Positions 26,332 through 34,460 of a stretch of DNA of 34,661 nucleotides are shown piece by piece. Location of the stretch: NCBI GenBank assembly GCA_017858255.1, contig JAFMBV010000030.1, positions 1 to 34,661 of the forward strand. Direction: 5' to 3'. This DNA comes from Bacteriovoracaceae bacterium (lineage in GTDB: Bacteria; Bdellovibrionota; Bacteriovoracia; Bacteriovoracales; Bacteriovoracaceae). Position 1 is the first letter of the stretch; each line of letters starts with the position of its first letter. The notes under the pieces are model-generated. The model did not search any database and was not told the origin of the DNA. It was given only the letters and a program-made list of their open reading frames with translations. Made by a program: the position numbers and the translations under genes.

Positions 26332-26357
26332 AAGGGGCAATTATTGCCCCTTTTTTT
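26332..26357 (+). terminator. intrinsic terminator after the DsbA-like lipoprotein gene
   Basis: AAGGGGCAA/TTGCCCCTT (26332-26340 and 26344-26352) with a 3-nt loop runs straight into a T-tract. Confidence 0.93.
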
Positions 26358-26408
26358 ATATCCAATTGGCAACTTTTACCTTGGTTTTATTGCTATTGGT
26401 CAAATGTG

Positions 26409-26414
26409 TATAAT
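26409..26414 (+). promoter_or_regulatory. -10 element for the coiled-coil gene
   Basis: A perfect TATAAT stands about 40 bp upstream of the ATG at 26455. TTTATT, 17 bp further up, is the only -35 candidate, so recognition may rely mainly on the -10. Confidence 0.5.
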
Positions 26415-26454
26415 GGAAGAGCGCTAAACCCTTTAGGAGCATTGTTTAGACTAT

Positions 26455-28389
26455 ATGGATATAAGTGATTACAACAACAGATTAGCTCAGACCCGAAACC
26501 GCTACAGTGAAGCGTCTCAAGAGCTTAAAGATAATTACAACGATAAGGTCGAGCACCTTGAAAAGTTACACGCCAATAAAGTCAAAAACCAAAAAGATAA
26601 TTACCTGAATCAAAAAGATGAGATGGAAGTAGGGGCTCAAAAAAGACTTGAGCGCTATGACAATAATCTAAAGAAAGCTCTATCTGAGCGAACTGAGCGC
26701 TATAACAAAAATATTGAAGAGAAGCGTTCGGAATTTGATTCTAATCGTCAGAAACAAATGAATGATTATAATCAGAAACTCTCTTCTATTTCCCAATCAT
26801 TTGATACCGCCAATACTGAGAAAGATAAGCTCCATGCAATGTATAAAGACAATATGGTTGAGCGATATGAAGATGGTCTATCAAAGAGAGAGAAAGAGTT
26901 TAATGAAAAACTAGGTTCTCAACAAAAAACATCATCAGGTAAGCTAAATGAGTTCCGTGATCAACAAAGTCGTGAAAAAATCGAAATGATTACGGACCAC
27001 ACAAATCAAAAGAAACAATTAGTTCAAGACGCAAATATTTCTAGAAATAGTGCTAACAGTAGGCACCAACTTGATATGGAAAGATTGCGTGAAAATGCCA
27101 AGCAAAATGAAAGTACTTTAAGAAATAACGCTGAAAATGCTAATAGCGGACTAAGAAAAACGAAGAATGAAGAAAATGAAGCTCAACGGATTACGTTTGA
27201 GAAGTTGACGAATAAAATTCAGGACAGAAATACAGCTGAAATACAGCGCCTCAATAGACAAAATAAAACAGATAAGAGAGATCTTGAAAATACTTTTGGT
27301 CAAGATAGGATTCAAATTGAGCGGCGGACAAACGCATTATTGAACGAGGGAAGCCACAATAAGGTTGAAAACTCACGTAAGTCATTACAAGCTCAGCATG
27401 AAAGTCAAATTGGAAATCTCAAAAAATCAATTGAAGAAAATAATTATAATAACAACTTACTCAGTGAGAGACTTAGTCGCAGTCACTCTGATGAATTGAA
27501 AAAAATGGAAATCACGAGTGGTTCCAATCTTGAAAAGAAAAATGAAGAAATGAGAAAACTCCGCCAAGAAGAAGTAGGCGGGCTTCGTGAGCAGTTTGAA
27601 GGCTATCAAGAACTCATGGGAAAAAGAAATAGGCGCCTTGAGCAAGAGAAAGAAGAACAGTCTGTTACTTCTCGCCAAAAGTTAGTGAACACTGTTTCTA
27701 GGCAAAGAGAGGAGTTTGGTCGCTCCATTAATCATATAAATAATTCCAATCAAAGGGCGATGGCCGACGCTCGTGTCGAAATGTCAGAAGAGCAAACCAA
27801 GTTTATTGAAAACACCAAAAGAAATGTTCACAATGAAATGGCAGATCTTAAAAGTGACCTAAACGATGTTTTTTCTCGCAAAGAAGACAGCATGCAGAAA
27901 AAAATCGAAATGAGTGAAAAGAAAAAAGTAGCACTCGAAGAAAAGTATCAAAAGAAACTAGATGATCTTCAAAATAAATCGGCTAAAGAATTAGAGCAAT
28001 TAAAAGTTTTTGAAAATGAAAGACGGAAAGAGGATCGGCGAGCTGCTGAGAGACAGCTAGACCAACAACAAAGAGAATTTAAAAAGACGCTAATGTCTTT
28101 AAGAACAGAGTATGATCGCCGCCTTGATAGAACAAAGGCCAACAATGACCTTCATGTAGCAAAAATTACTGAGCGTTTTAATAATCAGATCTCTCGTGAG
28201 CGCCAAGAGGCCAATGCCCAAATGCAAAGAAGCACCAGCATGATGAATGCAAACTATAATCGTCTTGTTGATAAGACGAATATGGAAAAAGACTCCATGG
28301 TCAATCAATATGAGCTCAAGCTCAATAAGTTGCGCGAGGCCAATCGCGTCGCCAATATAGTTCAAAGCACGCGACCTAAAACCGTTTAA
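26455..28389 (+). CDS. large cytoplasmic coiled-coil (rod) protein
   Basis: The 644-residue chain is almost entirely Glu, Lys, Arg, Asn, Gln, Ser and Leu with long heptad-like runs (LKDNYNDKVEHLEKLHANK, LEEKYQKKLDDLQNKSAKE). It has no Trp or Cys, and the only proline is four residues from the end (TRPKTV). No signal peptide or membrane span is seen. AGGAG lies further from the ATG than usual (about 16 bp), so initiation may be modest. If largely helical it would form a rod up to roughly 95 nm long. It resembles filament or scaffold proteins in composition only; no homologous domain is recognised. It is monocistronic and precedes the pyruvate kinase gene. Confidence 0.88.
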   Translation: MDISDYNNRLAQTRNRYSEASQELKDNYNDKVEHLEKLHANKVKNQKDNYLNQKDEMEVGAQKRLERYDNNLKKALSERTERYNKNIEEKRSEFDSNRQKQMNDYNQKLSSISQSFDTANTEKDKLHAMYKDNMVERYEDGLSKREKEFNEKLGSQQKTSSGKLNEFRDQQSREKIEMITDHTNQKKQLVQDANISRNSANSRHQLDMERLRENAKQNESTLRNNAENANSGLRKTKNEENEAQRITFEKLTNKIQDRNTAEIQRLNRQNKTDKRDLENTFGQDRIQIERRTNALLNEGSHNKVENSRKSLQAQHESQIGNLKKSIEENNYNNNLLSERLSRSHSDELKKMEITSGSNLEKKNEEMRKLRQEEVGGLREQFEGYQELMGKRNRRLEQEKEEQSVTSRQKLVNTVSRQREEFGRSINHINNSNQRAMADARVEMSEEQTKFIENTKRNVHNEMADLKSDLNDVFSRKEDSMQKKIEMSEKKKVALEEKYQKKLDDLQNKSAKELEQLKVFENERRKEDRRAAERQLDQQQREFKKTLMSLRTEYDRRLDRTKANNDLHVAKITERFNNQISRERQEANAQMQRSTSMMNANYNRLVDKTNMEKDSMVNQYELKLNKLREANRVANIVQSTRPKTV

Positions 28390-28472
28390 TGTTGCTGTGC
28401 GCCCTTTAACTTTCGTCTATCACTGTTAAATTAAGAGAAATCGCAAAAGACCATTATGACTAAGGATTTCTC

Positions 28473-30155
28473 ATGCGCAGGGCAAAGATTGTCTCCACCC
28501 TAGGACCAGCTTCTAATACCGTTGAAATGATATCGAAGATGATTAAAGCGGGTCTAAATATTGCCCGAGTTAATATGAGTCATGGTACCCATGAATCCCA
28601 TAAACAGCTCATCGCCAATATTCGTGAGGCCTCAAAGATTGTGGGTCAAGAGGTTGCCGTTCTTATTGATCTTCAAGGCCCCAAGATTAGAGTGGATAAA
28701 CTTGATGAACCTCTAGAGCTTAAGTCGAATAGTGAATGGGTTATTGGTACCAGTAAAGAAAAAGAAAAATACCCTGAATATAAAGACTGTTTTATACCAA
28801 CAGTTTATGAAAATCTTGTTAATGACTGTCATGATGGCGCTCGAATTCTTTTTGATGATGGCCTTATGGTTGCTCGTGCGATTACAAAAGATCGCGGAGT
28901 TTACAAGATTAAGGTTGAGGTTGGTGGAACACTCAAAAGTAATAAAGGAATTAATCTTCCTGATTGCGATGTTTCGGCGCCGGCATTTACAAAGAAAGAC
29001 AGAGAGGACTTGATTTTTGGCCTTCAAGAAAACTGTGATTATATCGCCCTATCTTTCGTAAGACGAAAGGAAGATGTTCAAGAAGTTAAATACCTCCTTC
29101 ATAGCTTAAAGAAAAACGTTCCAATCATCTCAAAGATTGAAAAGCCTCAGGCAGTCGATAATCTCGAAGAGATTATAGAAGTGACGGATGTGATAATGGT
29201 GGCCAGAGGGGATATGGGGGTTGAGCTTGGTAACCACTTGGTTCCTGCCGTTCAAAAGAAAATGATCAGAATGTGTAACGAGCGCCATGTTCCAGTGATT
29301 ACTGCAACTCAAATGCTTGAGACGATGACTGATAACCCAACACCCACTAGAGCAGAGGCCTCTGATGTCGCAAATGCTATTTGGGACGGTACAGATGCCG
29401 TAATGCTAAGTGGGGAAACGGCGGCAGGTAAGTATCCTGTAGAAACTATTGCAATGATGGACTCTATAATCCTTGAGGCCGAAAAAGAGCCCAAGGAGAG
29501 ACCTTTCTTACGCCATATGGATCTATCAAACGTTAATGCCTCAGTGATGGTCGCAGCTTCAATGATAGCGGAGAAAATTCATGCTAAAAGGATATTATCG
29601 GTAACTGAATCTGGACACTCTTGTTTAAAGATCTCTCAGTTTCGTCCTCGCACACCTGTCCTAGGAATTACCAATAATATAGGAACCGTTAGAAAACTTT
29701 CTCTTTTTTGGGGAGTGACGCCTTTTTATCTCGCCGACTACGATGAAGATAATTTTGATTTTCAAAAAGATATTATTGAAAAAGTAAAAACTGATTTAGA
29801 ACTCGTGAACGGAGATAAACTAGTCATTACGAGAGGGGACGGAAAGTTCTTTGCTCGTGGTTCCTCAAACTCTGTAAAAGTAGAAATCATTAAAGATCGA
29901 CCTAAAGTACCTGGTGGCCAGGAAGTTCTTAAGGAGGCCAGTGATAAGAAGAAGAAAATTCTTCTTGATACTTCCGTCTGCGCTTCTTGCCAAAACTGTG
30001 TGCATATTTGTCCTCATGACATATGGAAGGTCACGGATGACGAACTTTCTAATACTTATATTAATGAACCACGGATTAGTGAATGCACCATGGACTATGA
30101 ATGTATTCGCGTTTGTCCTACTGGTGCCATAGAAATTCTTCCCATGGATAATTAG
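28473..30155 (+). CDS. pyk: pyruvate kinase fused to a C-terminal ferredoxin-like domain
   Basis: This 560-residue protein starts at an ATG behind AAGGA. Residues 1 to about 485 are a standard pyruvate kinase (phosphoenolpyruvate + ADP to pyruvate + ATP): KIVSTLGPAS, ARVNMSHG, DLQGPKIRV, SKIEKPQAVDNL, VMVARGDMGVEL, TRAEASDVANA and MLSGETAAGKYPVE. After a Lys-rich linker (about 490-498) comes an extra ferredoxin-like module. Its first motif is Cys503-x2-Cys506-x2-Cys509-x3-Cys513-Pro. The second is Cys538-x2-Asp541-x2-Cys544-x3-Cys548-Pro, so the second cysteine of cluster II is replaced by Asp. This CxxDxxC arrangement is known from ferredoxins with an Asp-ligated or [3Fe-4S] cluster. It precedes queG by 6 bp. 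Confidence 0.95.
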   Translation: MRRAKIVSTLGPASNTVEMISKMIKAGLNIARVNMSHGTHESHKQLIANIREASKIVGQEVAVLIDLQGPKIRVDKLDEPLELKSNSEWVIGTSKEKEKYPEYKDCFIPTVYENLVNDCHDGARILFDDGLMVARAITKDRGVYKIKVEVGGTLKSNKGINLPDCDVSAPAFTKKDREDLIFGLQENCDYIALSFVRRKEDVQEVKYLLHSLKKNVPIISKIEKPQAVDNLEEIIEVTDVIMVARGDMGVELGNHLVPAVQKKMIRMCNERHVPVITATQMLETMTDNPTPTRAEASDVANAIWDGTDAVMLSGETAAGKYPVETIAMMDSIILEAEKEPKERPFLRHMDLSNVNASVMVAASMIAEKIHAKRILSVTESGHSCLKISQFRPRTPVLGITNNIGTVRKLSLFWGVTPFYLADYDEDNFDFQKDIIEKVKTDLELVNGDKLVITRGDGKFFARGSSNSVKVEIIKDRPKVPGGQEVLKEASDKKKKILLDTSVCASCQNCVHICPHDIWKVTDDELSNTYINEPRISECTMDYECIRVCPTGAIEILPMDN

Positions 30156-30161
30156 AAAGCT

Positions 30162-31160
30162 ATGCCTCTTTTTAAACCCCAATTACTAACCCATCATAAG
30201 GTCGTTGATTGGGGTTATACAGAAGAGCTTGAACCATACTCCTATGACAACCTCGAGGCTTGGGTTGAAAAGGGCGAGCATGGTAGTCTTGGCTATTTGG
30301 CCGATCATCGTATGCAGGTCCGAAGTTCTTTAAAAAATGTCTTTCCCGAGTGCGAGAGTACCTTGGTATTTCTCTTTAGTTACCATCAAGAAAAATTGGC
30401 CTTAGAAGAATTTTATAAAGGGCCTGATAGTCACGGGATTAAACTCGCCAGTTACGTTCTGGGCTTTGAGGGGAAAGACTATCATTTAAGAGTACGTGAA
30501 TCTTTGGAAGAACTAGCAACTAAGCTTAGCGAAGGTCATGATGATTTAAAGTGGCGCCTCAGTCTTGATATCCAGCCAGTTTTAGAAAGAGACTTGGCCC
30601 ATCGAGCAGGTCTTGGCTGGTTTGGTAAGAACTCAATGCTAATTTCTAAGGACAAGGGCTCTTTCTTTATTATTGGCTCTCTTCTTCTCAATAAGAAATT
30701 AGAAATTCCTATGAGGCCAATTGAAACTGATCATTGTGGCCAGTGCAGGGCCTGCGTTGACGCCTGTCCAACACAAGCAATTGATGAGGACACCCGGACT
30801 TTAACTGCCGAAAAATGTATATCAACCTGGACAATAGAACACTTTAAGGAAGGACCTGATGCACCTATTGGAATGGAGAAAGCAAGTGGCGAGGTGTTTG
30901 GTTGTGATATTTGTCAGGACGTCTGTCCATGGAATGATCGGCCTGTGCGCTTAGGTCTTGAAGCTCAAGATACTAAAATATTTGAAAAGAATAATTCGTT
31001 TTTAATTGAAGAAATTTTAAAGAAAAATCTCACTGAATTGAGTGGCGACTTACAAGAGGTTTCTAATAGGGGATTTGTTAAAAAATTTCTCCATACGCCT
31101 CTTGGGAGAACTGGGCGACGAGGTTTTTTAAAGAATCTTTATTTTTGGAAAAAGCCCTGA
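30162..31160 (+). CDS. queG: epoxyqueuosine reductase (QueG)
   Basis: This cobalamin- and Fe-S-dependent enzyme performs the last step of queuosine synthesis in tRNA, reducing epoxyqueuosine. At 332 residues it is slightly shorter than the usual 350-380. Motifs: SYVLGFEGKDYHLRVRESLE, LDIQPVLERDLAHRAGLGWFG with the family's catalytic aspartate and aromatic stretch, and the iron-sulfur region Cys192-x2-Cys195-x2-Cys198-x3-Cys202-Pro with a second FGCDICQDVCPWN (Cys248, Cys251, Cys255). It lies 6 bp after the pyruvate kinase fusion and is likely in the same operon. Its 3' end overlaps the convergent hydrolase gene by 22 bp. Confidence 0.95.
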   Translation: MPLFKPQLLTHHKVVDWGYTEELEPYSYDNLEAWVEKGEHGSLGYLADHRMQVRSSLKNVFPECESTLVFLFSYHQEKLALEEFYKGPDSHGIKLASYVLGFEGKDYHLRVRESLEELATKLSEGHDDLKWRLSLDIQPVLERDLAHRAGLGWFGKNSMLISKDKGSFFIIGSLLLNKKLEIPMRPIETDHCGQCRACVDACPTQAIDEDTRTLTAEKCISTWTIEHFKEGPDAPIGMEKASGEVFGCDICQDVCPWNDRPVRLGLEAQDTKIFEKNNSFLIEEILKKNLTELSGDLQEVSNRGFVKKFLHTPLGRTGRRGFLKNLYFWKKP

Positions 31161-31957
31161 TCTTTTAACCACTTCTTGATGTGTGGGGCCGCATTCTCTG
31201 GTAAGTGGTGGGCCAGCTTTGCAGGTTTTTCGAGAACGACATTATTACCAAGGTTCTCAAGTTGAGCTTTTAGTCTCTCTGTACCGTCCTTACCTACGAC
31301 CACGTCGTCCTCACCGGTAAGAAGATAAATATTCTGACTAGTAAGATCGAGAGATTCTTTTTCTTCCTTTATCCAAGGAAAAATTTTATCAGGACCAATG
31401 GCCTCGCTCACAAGTTGCGCGCGCACAGCAAGGGTCGACTTATAAAAAGGCGTATTAAAGATATGGGTGACTCCTTCAGGGGGCAGTCCGAAACCGACGG
31501 CAATGACTTGAGTTTGTTTAAAGTTTTGAAAGGCGGGAGAGTCACAGGCCTTAAGAGAGAGTAGGGCCCCTAAGCTATGACCACCGAGAATAAATTTGGT
31601 GGAGCAGTGGTCACTGTGAAGGCCCAGCTCGTCTAAAAGGAGCTCCTCTAAGATCTTGAGACCACTTTCAAACATGAGGGTAGCGTTTCTCTGAAAGGCC
31701 TCAAGACTTGAAACTTCTGTGAAGCCTCCAAGGTAATGACCAGGCAAGTCAAAAAGTAGCGAGGGGATGCCTTCTTCTGCTAAGCGCAATGACCAGTTAA
31801 AAATACTGCCTTTGTGGCTAGTAAAGCCATGAGTGAATACACTCAGTGCTGGAGCTACTTTTGAACTAACGTCAGGTAGAAAACAAAAAGCATTTGTTGA
31901 GACAATAGTTTTTTCATCTTGAAAGGGAACAGCTGTTTTTAGAATCTTTACCGGCAT
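31139..31957 (-). CDS. alpha/beta hydrolase (serine esterase-like)
   Basis: This 272-residue cytoplasmic protein shows the nucleophile elbow GGHSLGA with Ser128, an oxyanion-type FTHGF (43-44), a probable acid in LLTGEDDVVVGKDG and a late histidine in KLAHHLPENA, so a complete Ser-Asp-His triad is plausible. FDLPGHYLGG is typical of the fold. Hydrolase specificity is not deducible. It overlaps queG tail to tail by 22 bp and reads away from the tRNA-Phe gene. Confidence 0.88.
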   Translation of the reverse strand: MPVKILKTAVPFQDEKTIVSTNAFCFLPDVSSKVAPALSVFTHGFTSHKGSIFNWSLRLAEEGIPSLLFDLPGHYLGGFTEVSSLEAFQRNATLMFESGLKILEELLLDELGLHSDHCSTKFILGGHSLGALLSLKACDSPAFQNFKQTQVIAVGFGLPPEGVTHIFNTPFYKSTLAVRAQLVSEAIGPDKIFPWIKEEKESLDLTSQNIYLLTGEDDVVVGKDGTERLKAQLENLGNNVVLEKPAKLAHHLPENAAPHIKKWLKDQGFFQK

Positions 31958-32000
31958 GCATTCAGATTACTAGAAACGCTCAATTTCAGCGAGATTTAAA

Positions 32001-32029
32001 TTGACTAAAAACCTCTTCACCCTTAAATT
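32001..32029 (+). promoter_or_regulatory. promoter of tRNA-Phe
   Basis: TTGACT (32001-32006) and TAAATT (32024-32029) are separated by 17 bp, about 28 bp upstream of the tRNA 5' end. Confidence 0.7.
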
Positions 32030-32057
32030 AAGTCTACTTTTTGAGATACATGAGCAT

Positions 32058-32133
32058 GCCCCGATAGCTCAGTTGGTAGAGCAAGGGACTGAAAATCCCT
32101 GTGTCCGTGGTTCGAATCCGCGTCGGGGCACCA
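32058..32133 (+). tRNA. tRNA-Phe(GAA) with encoded CCA
   Basis: The 76-nt cloverleaf is complete: acceptor GCCCCGA/TCGGGGC, D-stem GCTC/GAGC, anticodon stem AGGGA/TCCCT with loop CTGAAAA (anticodon GAA), T-arm with TTCGAATC loop, then ACCA. All stems pair. Its 3' 21 bases are duplicated 2259 bp downstream, marking it as an integration site; the gene itself stays intact on the left side. Confidence 0.97.
32113..32133 (+). repeat. attL-type core: 3' end of tRNA-Phe
   Basis: The T-loop through CCA (21 bp) recurs exactly at 34372-34392 in the same orientation. Bases on both sides of the repeat differ between the copies. The match begins inside the T-arm, the usual crossover segment of tRNA-targeting tyrosine integrases. 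Confidence 0.85.
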
Positions 32134-32148
32134 TTCTTTTAAAGTTAA

Positions 32149-32178
32149 AAAGCCCAGTTTAACCCACTGGGCTTTTTT
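32149..32178 (+). terminator. intrinsic terminator after tRNA-Phe
   Basis: AGCCCAGT (32151-32158) and ACTGGGCT (32166-32173) enclose a 7-nt loop and are followed by T6; flanking A/T runs extend the pairing. It lies on the island side of the att core. Confidence 0.9.
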
Positions 32179-32222
32179 TATTTCAGCTACTTATATTTTT
32201 ACCCAAATTCGTTTGTCTTTAG

Positions 32223-32246
32223 TTTTTACGTGCGCCTTGCGTGCGC
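32223..32246 (+). repeat. TTTTTACGTGCGCC-N4-GTGCGC motif, left copy
   Basis: The 14-base TTTTTACGTGCGCC is followed by a 4-base spacer and GTGCGC. The two GTGCGC cores begin 11 bp apart, about one helical turn. The same layout occurs at 34461-34484. It lies about 90 bp inside the left att core, where integrase arm-type or accessory sites are found. Confidence 0.7.
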
Positions 32247-32306
32247 TTAATTATCTGTAAAAAAACGTTATTCACTACAACTAGATTGAGATTAGAAGAC
32301 CTATAT

Positions 32307-33206
32307 TTAGCTAGCCTTATTAATCCCATCTCCACTTTCTAAAGGAGTAGCATCAGAAATGTCCTCCGAACTTAAAGTAGCGTTATCTTGCTCTTCTAAA
32401 TCCTCTGATTCGCAAGGGGACATATTTTTAGCTGACTTATCTTTTGTCTTTTTTCGACTAGGTTTACTGTTTATTTTTCGAAGAAGACTCTTGTTTAGAT
32501 CTTCCACTTCAGCTTTTATAATCTGATTTTCAATAATGTCTTTAAGCTGCTCTGGAAGAACTTTGACACCATGAATGCTTGTTACTTCCTTGGTGATACT
32601 TTTAATGATTTTATCGCTCAGTATTACTGCAACAATATCTTCGACCTTCGTAGCATTTGCTACTTTATGCACATCTCTCCAGTCACCATTTAAATACGAG
32701 TTCTTAGAGAAAAGATAAAACTCTTCAGCAAGGTTATCCGTATTTGATTCAACACCAAAGTTTACTTCGTGTATGAGGTTTGCATCTGAGTTACGTTTTG
32801 TATTTTTTACGCTGTAAAGTTGCCACCGTACAGTATTCGTTAGGACAAAAAAATCGATTCCATTAGTGAGGCAATATTGTAATGTTTGATTTACATGAGA
32901 TTGGCTTAGAGAAACATGTGCTGCTTTTGCTTCAATCACAAAATCATATTGGTCTTTTTTCTTTGAGTATGGGCTATCGGAAACCTTGATGACGTAATCT
33001 AATCGTCCATTTTTCTCTCGGTGCTCTGTCTTAACTTCGTTGTACTTGTCATAACCCAAGACATCAGCCAATACATCATTAATGATGATTCTTGCATCAT
33101 CTTCTGAGCTTGCTTTTCCTTTAGACTGTAAGTTCTTTATTACAGTTGTAAACTTTTTTAGCTCTGTAGAAATTGAACGTTTAAACTTGGCTGGTACTTT
33201 GTACAT
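32307..33206 (-). CDS. stand-alone HsdR-N-like PD-(D/E)XK nuclease-domain protein
   Basis: This 299-residue protein starts at an ATG behind AAAAGGGG. Residues of about 35-135 match the N-terminal nuclease domain of type I restriction R subunits: GRLDYVI with Asp70, then YDFVIEAKA with Glu92 and Lys94 (the D...ExK core), followed by HVNQTLQYC and FFVLTNTVRWQLY. Full HsdR proteins continue with a helicase motor of about 700 residues, absent here. The C-terminal 70 residues are low-complexity, first basic (KPSRKKTKDKSAK), then acidic (ESEDLEEQDN). No methylase or specificity gene is adjacent. A role in defence or in element maintenance is inferred only from domain and context. Confidence 0.8.
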   Translation of the reverse strand: MYKVPAKFKRSISTELKKFTTVIKNLQSKGKASSEDDARIIINDVLADVLGYDKYNEVKTEHREKNGRLDYVIKVSDSPYSKKKDQYDFVIEAKAAHVSLSQSHVNQTLQYCLTNGIDFFVLTNTVRWQLYSVKNTKRNSDANLIHEVNFGVESNTDNLAEEFYLFSKNSYLNGDWRDVHKVANATKVEDIVAVILSDKIIKSITKEVTSIHGVKVLPEQLKDIIENQIIKAEVEDLNKSLLRKINSKPSRKKTKDKSAKNMSPCESEDLEEQDNATLSSEDISDATPLESGDGINKAS

Positions 33207-33510
33207 TGAAACCCCTTTTATTAGATGACATACGTTTCGGTTAATTACTCTGAATATTTGAGTTTGAATTTGGCTAATTATTTAAACTGAGTGATGTTTT
33301 TGCGTGACAGATTTGTCGCCTTTGTTTCGTTTTTATCACTAGTTAAGCTAACCTGAATGATTGAGGGTTCTTGTCCCTTTTGATTAGTCTTGGGTGTTTG
33401 TTCTGCGATTAAAAAATAGTGATTAGTTTTGCCAAGTCGTTAAATTTTAAAAAGGAAGTTGCCGATATCTTAGTTATATTAAAGCGATTAAATTAAAATA
33501 AGGGTGTTTC
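33207..33510 (+). other. divergent intergenic region of the island
   Basis: These 304 AT-rich bases lie between the two divergent island genes and must hold both promoters. I see no frame of note, no strong sigma70 hexamer pair and no clear operator. The lipoprotein start at 33511 is preceded by AAGGGTG. Confidence 0.5.
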
Positions 33511-34212
33511 TTGAAACGATCTAAGTATTTTTTAATTTTTCTATTGGTGTCATGCTCTAGTGGTTCGGTTAATCTTACTAGTGAAGCAATAGCACTAAAA
33601 GAGTTTAAAAACCCGTTGTCTAAATATCTCTGTAAAAAAGGAGACACTCTTTCTTATTCGAAGGCTTCATCCGGTCTCTTCGGTAAAACTTTATCTAGTA
33701 ATGCAATTTTGAATAAAATAGCTGCTCAAAAGGGAGTTAATTATTACAGTAAGGATGACATAAAATCGACTATCTCTTACGGAAAAGAGAGTGTTGAGGC
33801 GTTTGGATTTTCTTGTAAGTTTAAGGATGTTCCCCTTAATCCTGAGGCTATCGATGTAAATATTTTAAAAAGCGATCATGTAGCTGTAAACTGTGAAAGG
33901 ATTGGTGAGTTTTTTAGTAGTCTTTATCATGATGACGAAAAAATCGTATTGAATAATTTAAAAAACATTACACATGAAAGGGGCGGTATTATTGGTAATA
34001 TTGAACCCACTAGAAAAGCTGGTACAAAAATAGGCGTTTATAAATGTTCTCCTAAACAGATCGCAAAGGTCAGGATTGATATGAGAAGGGAGTCTCGAGA
34101 AGAGGCTCAAATAAGACAAAATAAATTAAGAAATTACATCCTTGATGAACAAAACAGGACCTTGAAGGGTGCCTATGGATTGATGCAGTTTTATATACTT
34201 AATGAACTGTAG
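33511..34212 (+). CDS. island lipoprotein, function unknown
   Basis: This 233-residue protein uses a TTG start behind AAGGGTG. The signal (LKRSKYFLIFLLVSC) ends in a lipobox, Cys15. The mature part has four spaced cysteines (YLCKKGD, FSCKFKD, VNCERIG, YKCSPKQ), suggesting two disulfides, and a long charged C-terminal helix (RRESREEAQIRQNKLRNYIL). Codon use is AT-rich. I do not recognise the family. It is divergent from the HsdR-N-like gene and both lie between the att repeats, so it is cargo of the same element. Membrane attachment follows from the lipobox; function is open. Confidence 0.82.
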   Translation: MKRSKYFLIFLLVSCSSGSVNLTSEAIALKEFKNPLSKYLCKKGDTLSYSKASSGLFGKTLSSNAILNKIAAQKGVNYYSKDDIKSTISYGKESVEAFGFSCKFKDVPLNPEAIDVNILKSDHVAVNCERIGEFFSSLYHDDEKIVLNNLKNITHERGGIIGNIEPTRKAGTKIGVYKCSPKQIAKVRIDMRRESREEAQIRQNKLRNYILDEQNRTLKGAYGLMQFYILNEL

Positions 34213-34371
34213 CCCCATCTTATAAATTTTCTTTCATAATTCGAGTTCATCTTTATCACATATTACCCGAACGATTTTATTAGGAGAGTTTCCTTGCTCT
34301 CCCTCTTTATTTCCGTCCCAGTTAAATCGATTTCGCATTTGAAACATATAAACGGAAGCATTCTTGAGTCA

Positions 34372-34392
34372 CGAATCCGCGTCGGGGCACCA
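34372..34392 (+). repeat. attR-type core: displaced copy of the tRNA-Phe 3' end
   Basis: Identical over 21 bases, same strand, to 32113-32133. The upstream tRNA body is absent here, as expected for the right junction of an element that restored the tRNA on its left side. Confidence 0.85.
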
Positions 34393-34460
34393 CCTCTTCT
34401 TATTCTCCTTCCCCGTAATTTCAACATTATGACTAACTTTCAACGACTGAGCAGTGTTAT

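Larger units (their letters stand above)
32113..34392 (+). mobile_element. small integrated island in tRNA-Phe
   Basis: Exact direct repeats of the tRNA 3' end bound about 2.26 kb holding only two genes: a minus-strand HsdR-N-like protein and a plus-strand lipoprotein. No integrase, excisionase or replication gene is present, so it is either a deletion remnant or is mobilised in trans. The DNA looks more AT-rich than the flanking housekeeping genes. The tRNA terminator at 32149 lies inside the element, so the element seems to have supplied it. Confidence 0.7.

Noticed and set aside
32134-34371. CRISPR array or toxin-antitoxin pair in the island
   Set aside because: No spaced direct repeats are present, and the two genes are divergent, too large and unlike known toxin-antitoxin pairs.
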